Shown: positions 56,760 to 64,000 of the stretch, piece after piece
Position numbering within the stretch: position 1 is the stretch's first letter
Layout: every line of letters begins with the position of its first letter
Origin: Patella vulgata
Taxonomy: Eukaryota > Mollusca > Gastropoda > Patellidae
Length of the DNA stretch: 64,000 nucleotides
Assembly: GCF_932274485.2 (NCBI RefSeq)
Contig: NC_065886.2
Location: 11,607,501-11,671,500 of the forward strand
Direction of reading: 5' to 3'
The notes under the pieces: model-generated
What the model was told of the DNA's origin: nothing
Databases searched by the model: none
The model's input: only the letters and a program-made list of their open reading frames with translations
Translations under genes and position numbers: made by a program

Positions 56760-57290
56760 ACAGGTGCAGATCAAAGATTTTGAGAAAAGGGGAGCTTGCT
56801 GCCCCCACTTGGGAGTGCGAAGCCCGGCCCTTGGTGGGCGGACTGACGGACAATCAAACAAGTCACCAACCGGCTCGTCTCGGAGTAAATTACGACGGGG
56901 ATCTCTACCATTTTTAAGTATTTTTGTTCTCCTTTCCCGCGAGAATATATGGGGCAAAGAATTGTTCGCCACAGCAAAAAATAGGGGAGTAGCTTCATAT
57001 TCGATTCTCGCACGCTTTCGATAACATTGGGATTGTCTGACCCCAATATTTTCACAGGAATGTAACTTACTGCGAACTGCGCATGCTCAAAGCAAGCTGG
57101 AGCCGGGGTTTATAAGCCAACCCATTCAGACGGCTAAGATGACCCAGTTTAAAATAAAAGACAGGTCGCGAGGTGGGTTTTTTAAACTGGTTTATTTGCC
57201 CCACATTTGCGTTCAGACACTTAAGTTAAACTGGTTTAACGATCCCCGGGGTTTTTAAACAAGTTCAACTTAAGGCGTCTGAACTGGCGG
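56760..57290. promoter_or_regulatory. GC-rich CpG block: promoter island or repeat
   Basis: This is the most CpG-dense part of the window (GGTGGGCGGACTGACGGAC, TCCCGCGAG, GGTCGCGAGG, CCCCGGGG). It contains GAACTGCGCATGCTC, close to an NRF-1 site, and two AAACTGGTTT motifs (57183, 57229) close to the Grainyhead consensus. If it is a promoter, the minus-strand gene could start here, ~37 kb upstream of its first coding exon. The text CAGATCAAAGATTTTGAG followed by GGCCCTTGGTGGGCG also has the look of a dispersed repeat. Frames open on both strands (85-95 codons) have no known motif. Confidence 0.35.
57211..57284. repeat. 74-bp imperfect palindrome
   Basis: GTTCAGACACTTAAGTTAAA at the left pairs with the inverse of TTCAACTTAAGGCGTCTGAA at the right, around CGATCCCCGGGG. 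It sits at the right edge of the GC-rich block and could be a transposon end or a binding-site cluster. Confidence 0.75.
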
Positions 57291-57997
57291 GCTATTAGTA
57301 CATCATTTGATCAGTTTACCATCTTATTCAAAATAAATTACATTTATTTCCTTGGCAAAGTGATAATTCAGGCTCCATTATCCTTCTCTATGGACTTAAT
57401 TTCTGTTAAATCTTTACCACATTGCCTCATTATAAAAATCTTAAAATCTTTTATATATTCTCTTGAACGATTTGTATTGTTTTCCAGTAAAGTAATACCA
57501 TTAGTCGCAAAAAAAGCAGCATGAAGTCATGACAAAGGGATGTATTTCATGTTGATTTTTTATGATATTATCAAAGATAAAACGCTCCATGAACCACAGC
57601 ATAAAAAGCAAATTAATGTTCCATCCAGCCATGTTGATTTTTTTTATCTTAAAGTTTTCAGGGCGCGTTAACCTCAACAATATCAATATTTTAGATCATA
57701 ATTTACTTGTGTCAATTGCCACGTATTGATTATCGCTAAAAGATATTCATGTTTTTTCTCAACGTGGCTGGTACGATATATTTGTTTTAGTTAGCTTCTA
57801 TTGGTTAATATTTGTAAGCGAGACAATGGCGGGTAATAAAACTCATGGCGGAAACAATTTTTCTTTGTGTCAATTTCATGATTCTAAAGAATCGATAGTG
57901 ATATAATTTAGAAAAAATTGCTGAATGAAAAAAAAAAATAATCTAAATTTGTTGTTATTGAAGTCACTATGTTGATGTGAGACTAACAAGGAAGGAA
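57291..57997. other. Unique DNA, no gene seen
   Basis: AT-rich. No splice-supported frame. Confidence 0.4.
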
Positions 57998-58617
57998 ATG
58001 AAATGCGGTTTAACTTCATACTTTTCTTCACCAACTAGGCTAACGAAGTTGAGTATATGCTAGTACTGGGTATGGCCACTGCAGTCACGATTCACTATGT
58101 ATTGCGATTCAGGTGCTACGATACGATTTGTATTATGATTCACAACCAGGTCAATATTTACCAAGAAAACAACAGGATAAATGAATAATTGATATTTTTA
58201 GTCCTGCCAATATCTAAAAATAAAACTGTTTTATATTACGATATTGATGTAGATAAAAATAAGGTATAAAATAATTCAAGAGTGTTTGTGTACCTATGGA
58301 TAATGTGTGACATGGATAAGTAAGAGTGACAGGTTGCTTAATGAAGAGACAAAGAAACATAAAAAAAGAATCACGATACATCATTTTAGCGTACCACGAA
58401 TTAATATGAGAACCATTCAACGATATATATATATATAGTGCCAGAACTAGTATACGCTATGCACTACATGCTATGATTGAAATGATGTCAGAACAGTGAT
58501 GTTTTCTGTCTATTCTTCAAACTACAACTGCAAAGGATTCTTTTATGCATTTTTTGTTCCATCCGAAAGAATACATACATTGTTTTTTTTTAGGCCTTCC
58601 TTACTCCACCACTGAAC
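57998..58617 (-). mobile_element. SINE family B split by another insert
   Basis: The tail part (GAAATGCGGTTTAACTTCAT to GTATATGCTAGTACTG, 57998-58072) and the remainder (GCACTACATGCTATGATTG to CTCCACCACTGAACTAC, about 58458-58617) are in family order. About 360 bp of foreign sequence lies between them. Confidence 0.65.
58073..58445. mobile_element. Possible hAT-like insert
   Basis: GTCACGATTCACTATGTATT and GCTACGATACGATTTGTATT on the left and ATCACGATACATCATTTTAG on the right recall the ends of hAT-type elements. GCTAGTACTG and GAACTAGTATACGCTATGC on the two sides hint at duplicated target sequence. No transposase frame. Class tentative. Confidence 0.35.
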
Positions 58618-59234
58618 TACATTTTTAAAGCCAAATGAAATTAGACCAAAAATTATTTACTCTAAAAATGAAAATATTCAGTATAATTCAAAGCCATTAA
58701 TTCAAAATTAGCTACTAAAATTGAAATTAAAAAGATAATTTTTTTCAAGTGATACACAATTTACAAATACAAATCTGTTTGAACAAGAAACTAAGGCAAT
58801 CAAAATAACCTTTAAAGCAATAACTCATAATTCATTTTATAATCTTTAGCAAATAGCTTTTACTAGTACTTTTAGTCGATCTAATAACTCATATTCTCGC
58901 TTTTTTTTTAACCCATAGAAAGAGTAGTAATCTTTTACACAACTGGTCTTGAACTAAAGTAGAATGCGTTATTGAGAAGAAGGATCACAAGAATCCGTGT
59001 CAAATACGATACCAACACGGATAAAAATAACATCTGAGATTGTTCCCGACAATCTCATTCATTACTATAAAAGAGGTTCCTTGTTCCGTGTCAATTACTA
59101 GATGGGAAATGTTTTTTGTATTGTAAATACAACAAGTGAATCATTGAACATTTACTGACTAATCAAAAAAAGCGAAGATGATTTGACTCAAATTCTTCAA
59201 GTCATTTGTGGTATTTTGAATCCCTTTTTAAACT
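58618..59234. other. Unique AT-rich DNA, no gene seen
   Basis: No repeat or exon recognised. Confidence 0.4.
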
Positions 59235-59352
59235 AGTGGGTTTTCTTTGAGTCCTCTGATTTCCTCCCATTGCTAAAAAACCCTGCACACAATCGAATTA
59301 TTGAAATAAAAATTGAACCATATGTTAGTCCCGAAATGACCTAGTTTGTGGC
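59235..59352 (+). mobile_element. SINE family A, headless
   Basis: GTGGGTTTTCTTTGAGTCCT to GAAATGACCTAGTTTGTGG. It begins in the core and lacks the CT tail. Confidence 0.8.
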
Positions 59353-59505
59353 AGTTGAATCTCTAAACGGATACGAGTCAGAAAATAGTTCGATTCCGTT
59401 CAGTCTTTACAAAGATATGATGAATTGAACATTTGTCAACATTCGACATCCACTGCAGAAAATATAAAATGAAACAAAATATAAACCACCTTGTTAGTAA
59501 AGTAA

Positions 59506-59775
59506 AATGAAATGAAATGAAATGGGGTTTATGAGGGAAATGTTGCCAAGACAGCGGCACTACGGCCTACACTATTATCGAATTCCAACTGCCAAGGGAT
59601 CTTTAACGTGTGCGCCAATGTGTACACAGGACCTCAGTTTTTTGTCCCATCCTAAGATAAGACACGCCGAAAAACCCCGACAAACTTTCTTGCCCAACGC
59701 TGGGAGCGAATCCACGACCTCCACGTTAATGAGCCAGAGTCTTAGTACCAACTTAGCCACCATTCCTCCCTAGAA
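59506..59775 (-). mobile_element. SINE family B with tail-side deletion
   Basis: GAAAT tail and GGGGTTTATGAGGGAAATG show that the AACGTCCTAC to GTGCT part is missing. The head is complete (GAGCGAATCCACGACCTCC to TTAGCCACCATTCCTCCC). Confidence 0.85.
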
Positions 59776-59876
59776 AAAGTAAAGACCCTGAGCGTGATTT
59801 GAGCAGGAATCGTTTGCAAACTGCTATATTGTGAGAGGTGAATTTCTAAGAATTTCTAAAAGGAATATCAGTGGTT

Positions 59877-60218
59877 GTAGTTTTGACAATATGTGTGCAT
59901 TGGTCGGAAACAACCATATTGGTCATTTGAGTCTTAGCCTCGCTTCTCCAATTTAAAATTAAATCATTAAATGGCTGCACTGTTCTAATCTACTCAAAAT
60001 CAGAGCCATCTGATGACTTATGATGACATCATGTTAATAAATGTCTAATTAATAATATCCTTAAATGACATTTAGAAGTAGAGGTATAATATTCATAATA
60101 ACACAACTTTATGGATTTACTACTTCTTGGTTTATTACAATTATATAAATAATAATTTATATAACCTTTAACGCCCATCGAAAGATAGGCAGATTTAGCT
60201 CTTACATAATGATACATA
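59877..60218 (+). mobile_element. TIR element (400-bp family), left end lost
   Basis: GTAGTTTTGACAATATGTGT to GCTCTTACATAATGATAC. About 70 bp of extra sequence lies before the AGATAGGCAGATTTAGC end. Confidence 0.7.
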
Positions 60219-61108
60219 AATATCAAATCATCTATTTGAGTAAATCAAAGCGTGGATTAAGCTGTGGAAAAAATCAGATATTTTCTCAAAAACACAAATG
60301 AATGAAAAGAGACTTTTAAGAAATTGACAAGATTTTTTTCTTATATAAACAATATTTTATTCAAGATATCTAAACAAGATTCTTCAGGAACAGGCATAGC
60401 CTATGTAAAAAAAAAAAACCACTCTACTAAATCACACATATCTAAAATTGTTACGAGTAAATCCATTATATTTCAAAATGAAAGATTGCTGTTTTTATAA
60501 TAAAATTTACTTCACCAATCAAATAAACACATCTACACTCAACTGCGACTCACAATGGAACTGCACGTGACGATGTGGATCTTAAGGTGTTATATTATAT
60601 TTACAGGTTTTACAATATTAGATCATTCACAGAATCCAAACACCACTTTTAAAAAGGTGATAATGGATTATTTTCACCATCTTTAATTAGATATATCAAC
60701 TGATGAGAATACTGAGATTTAATATTCTGGCACATGGATTGTATAATTTCCTCTTTTCATCGACTACACAATTACCATTACCAGAGATGAGAGACAATAT
60801 AGATTATTTTCACAACTTAAATTGTACTCAAGTTGACGATTTATTGTTAGTTCGTTTTTCATTTTGAGTGAAATCTGTATCGACTAGCCCCCCGGATCAA
60901 TTCACATGATCTGATATACGTTTGTTGTTTGTGATGTCTGTATAGTGTGATTTGTTCATAGATTTGACTTGTATATTGGTTTGTGTGTGGTGCAGTCCCC
61001 CTGCACCTACTATTAACATTGAATTAAGAAAACTAAGTAGATAGGTAATCTCCCCTACTTGGCTTCAATCTGACTAATAAGGCCCATCAAATACTCTTGC
61101 CCAACACT
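60219..61108. other. Unique DNA with a small shared motif
   Basis: GTGTGGTGCAGTCCCCCTGC near 60987 recurs inverted near 650 (GTGCAGGGGGACTGCATCAC), so a further low-copy repeat is likely. No gene seen. Confidence 0.4.
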
Positions 61109-61250
61109 GAGAGAGAGTGAGAGAGAGAATAGGGTTTAACAGTGGGAGGAAACCGGAGGACTCGGAGAAAACCCACGAAGATGGACAGGCCACCCTACTC
61201 CATGCCCACGCTTGCCCAGGCTAACCAATCGGCCATCCAACCCCCCTACT
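61109..61250 (-). mobile_element. SINE family A, two internal deletions
   Basis: GA tail and AATAGGGTTTAACAGTGGGA show the loss of the tail-core link. GCCCACGCTTGCCCAGG replaces the box B region, and the head end CATCCAACCCCCC is kept. Confidence 0.85.
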
Positions 61251-61254
61251 TAGA

Positions 61255-61258
61255 GAGT

Positions 61259-61289
<31 letters not shown>

Positions 61290-61540
61290 TAACATCCACT
61301 CGACACAAACTAGGCCATTTTGGGACAAACACATGTTTCAATTTTATTTCAAAAATTTCCTACGAATAGGAGACTTTATCAGTGGGTGGAAACCGGAGGA
61401 CCCAGAGAAAACCCACAAGGTTGGATGGACGACCCTACTCCTTGTCACGTGCAACCGGGGAATCGAAACTACGCCAGTTGACTCAATGACAGACCTTATG
61501 ATACAGCGCCCACACGCTGACCATTCAGCCATTCAACCCT
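61255..61540 (-). mobile_element. SINE family A, full length
   Basis: GA tail, AACATCCACTCGACAC, core and a head ending GCCATTCAACCCTCC. A second copy follows with no gap. Confidence 0.9.
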
Positions 61541-61542
61541 CC

Positions 61543-61665
61543 TAATTTTATTTCAATAATTCGCTTCCGCGTAAGGGTGTTTAGCAGTGGGAGGAAACCG
61601 GAGGACCCGTAGAAAACCCACGAGGTTGGACAGGCGACCCTACTCCTTGTCACGTACAACCGTAC
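61543..61665 (-). mobile_element. SINE family A, middle part only
   Basis: TTTTATTTCAATAATTCGCT to CTTGTCACGTACAACCG. It starts at the same internal point as the copy at 22757, so this may be a preferred break. Confidence 0.85.
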
Positions 61666-61959
61666 TCAAACAGAAAAATTTCCATCAGATAACCTGATAC
61701 AGTATTAATTTAACATGAAAATATAAAAGTTATATTGATTTTTCTTAACAATATCGAACAAAAGATTTACAAAAAATAACATCATAAAACATGATCGCGA
61801 TAAAATGATGTGCATGTTTTCTACATGCAACAGGAAGTCGAGTTTTATAACAGAATGTTACATCTCTTTGACATCTGCATCAATCAAAATTTGAAGCGTG
61901 GTCTAATTTGCATTGGGTAGATAGATAGATAGCAACAGTAGATACACGATTTTATCTCG

Positions 61960-62198
61960 AGGGGGACTTGAATCAAAAAACGTGGTGTATTAATCAAAAT
62001 GAGGTGGGTATGTATCAAAAATGAGTTAGGCATGAATCAAAAAGGGTGGGGTAGCAATCAAAAATGAGTTGGGCATGAATCTAAAATGAGTTGGGCGTGA
62101 ATCAAAAAGGGTGGGGCATGAATCAAAAATGAGTTGGGCGTGAATCAAAAATGAGTTGGGCGTGAATCAAAAAGGGTGGGGCAGGAATCAAGTGTGGG
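61960..62198. repeat. Minisatellite, ~20-bp unit, two forms
   Basis: About ten units alternating between AATCAAAAATGAGTTGGGC and AATCAAAAAGGGTGGGGCA. The TIR element at 62206 begins next to it. Confidence 0.85.
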
Positions 62199-62205
62199 AC
62201 ATTAA

Positions 62206-62603
62206 TTAAAGATACATCATGTAAGATTTAGATAAAGAGCTAGCCATTCTTGCTAGAATAGTTCGAAAATAGATAATGTAAAATGAATAATTTGAAAATT
62301 TCATTCAAATTACTCTATTGCGAGCAAAGATATTAGCCTTTGAAGATTTGACAAGACGTGTGCAATAATTTCACCCACCGTACTGGTTGTTTGAAGCTAA
62401 GTCTCACTCCTCCATTGTTAGCTTAAATCAAAATATGGCTGAACTGTTCTAATCTATTTAATATCTGAGAAATCTGATGCCATCGAGAGTTGATTATGTC
62501 CTGGATAAGTTAATTAATGTCTAATTAATAATATAGATAACATTTCAAGCCTAAAGAAAAATTTGCAATAGGCAGATTTAGCTCTTGCATAATGTATGTT
62601 TAA
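62206..62603 (+). mobile_element. TIR element (400-bp family), complete (type copy)
   Basis: 398 bp with TTAAAGATACATCATGTAAG at the left and CTTGCATAATGTATGTTTAA at the right. Both ends are next to TTAA/TA, fitting a TA (mariner-like) or TTAA (piggyBac-like) target. No coding capacity, so it is moved by a transposase from elsewhere. Confidence 0.85.
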
Positions 62604-63300
62604 GTTAACTTTAAGGGTGAGAAATGAATAGTCTAAACACATGCAGGTTAAACCTGGCCTCTTGAACTATTGTAAGATGGGGAACCAATCTCACCTGCAC
62701 AAGTTAAATTTGGTAAGATGGGAGGACCAAGTCACCTGCCACACTTCCATAAGCGCCCATAAGTAGATGGACCCACTCCTCTATCTGGCAAGCTTTCACA
62801 CCCTACCTTAACCCCAACCCCAGATCCGCACTTTGACAGATCAATTTCATGATTAATTCATGGAAGTTATGGTTATCAAATAGATCGTCTAGACAAATTG
62901 ATTAACTCTACTTTCGTGGTTGTTTAAAAAGAATTGAAGTGGATCGGATCTATTGATAATCTTATCGTATAGAATTAGTAATTACTATCATTCACTGATA
63001 TACATACATATTTACAGGTTTCTATTCTTCCATAAATATCCGATGGTTCTAGCATTTAAGGTCGCCAAAAGAAAATTTCCCCAAAGATTAATCACTAATA
63101 TGTGGCAATAGTCCTATGTGGTTAATTATCAAGATAGGATGCATACAAGTGATAGGAATTCGGCCGTATATTCCGGACATGTCCAACGCTATTTTCCAAA
63201 CGTCCTAAATTGTCCGACCAGCAATATGCCCAATCAGACATTGCATACCCCCAACAATTGTTGTACATCATCCATATTTGTTTTTATTACTAAATTAATT
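62604..63300. other. Unclassified DNA, possible repeat part
   Basis: The part at 62640-62830 is GC-richer, with GTAAGATGGG twice (TTGTAAGATGGGGAACCAA and TTGGTAAGATGGGAGGACCA). No gene seen. Confidence 0.4.
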
Positions 63301-63304
63301 GAAA

Positions 63305-63690
63305 TAGGGTTTAAAAAAAACATTATAATTTTTTACACTGACTGGGCTAATCAAGATGGGCGTATGCCATGCAGTATGCTATGAGTGAAATTTTAGCTGG
63401 GGCATTTCAAATTCCAACTGTCATTAATATTTGTTTTATTATGTTTAAGTTCTTAAGCCGGAAGATCCAAGTGCTGGCTGAGACAGTTCCTCGTGAAATA
63501 TCAGCATTGTCAGACGGAGGGCCGTCTAAGAAGTTGTTCGGATGGGTTGAAAAACCAAGGTTATGTGGACATTTGAAGTAGGCAGTGATGCTGCTGTCAT
63601 TGCAGAATTCTACTCGTAAAACACTGCATTAGCCCGGTTGTTGAAGAAAAGTAGGATGTAAAAACCTCATTTCGTTTGATTCTCATTTCA
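63305..63690. mobile_element. SINE family B inverted pair
   Basis: A minus-strand part (GACTGGGCTAATCAAGATGG to CAAATTCCAACTGTC, 63335-63422) is followed by a plus-strand part (CAGACGGAGGGCCGTCTAAG to GAAAAGTAGGATGTAAAAAC, 63450-63675). Both are decayed, with tails outward, as at 3567 and 41226. Confidence 0.7.
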
Positions 63691-64000
63691 AATTAATGAT
63701 CCCAACTAGTGACTTTATGTGGTGAAATTTTATACATCAATTATCAGGCTTTCTTTAAATGGCAACATTATACTCTAAAACCTCATTACAAATGAAATAG
63801 GATTAGAAAATATGTTTTCTTAGAAATTCTTAATAACGATAGCTACTATCAAATTATTTCCTATAATTAGTGGTTGCAGCCATTAAAGATTCATCTTTCT
63901 AGAAGTGCTGGTATTAAAGACATCCCGATCGATTCTATTAGCAAGCAACGCATTTTTACCATCTCTTTTATATTCTCTTAAAGGAGCAGTAACAGATATA
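63691..64000. other. Unique DNA, no gene seen
   Basis: AT-rich to the window edge. Confidence 0.4.

Overview
This window is AT-rich eukaryotic DNA with no intact gene. No open frame exceeds 183 codons, and that longest one lies in a tandem array. There is no operon structure, no CRISPR array, no rRNA or tRNA gene, and no recognisable LTR element. The mix points to an invertebrate animal, most likely a mollusc and perhaps a gastropod: tRNA-derived SINEs with (CT)n or (ATTTC)n tails, a Helentron-like element, TTAGGG-type telomeric motifs and many minisatellites. That assignment rests on remembered repeat types, not on a search.

Host coding signal is sparse and on the minus strand. The best piece is a 97-bp coiled-coil exon (4148-4244) with clean splice sites. 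A candidate first coding exon lies at 19964-20145; it ends two bases into a codon and the 4148-4244 exon supplies the third, so the two could be joined across a 15.7-kb intron. Weaker exon-like stretches lie at 32620-32709 and 372-510. A GC-rich, CpG-containing block (56760-57290) may be a promoter island or a repeat. Much of the window is therefore probably intron or upstream DNA of one long minus-strand gene, which I could not name.

The rest is repeat sediment. SINE family A (about 40 copies or pieces) and family B (about 28) dominate, and one clear copy plus one fragment of a third family, C, are present. Several copies keep 11-14 bp target-site duplications. Three groups of small inverted-repeat DNA transposons occur: a ~400-bp family with ~20-bp terminal repeats (17226, 19212, 50352, 56371 and 62206, plus decayed copies at 2868, 8381 and 59877), a palindromic family (12646, 41048) and a single 157-bp element (38302). 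SINEs are nested inside several of these, which gives relative ages. A head-to-tail pair of 1.9-kb units at 13245-17125 has Helentron-like ends. A LINE 3' end lies at 52350-52842.

Minisatellites are unusually plentiful (around 20 arrays, units 17 to 125 bp). One grew out of a SINE tail (25530-25955). Another structure is a ~460-bp fold-back with CCCTAA telomere-like repeats in its loop (26783-27245). These two, with the Helentron-like dimer and the long-intron gene, are the most rewarding places to look.
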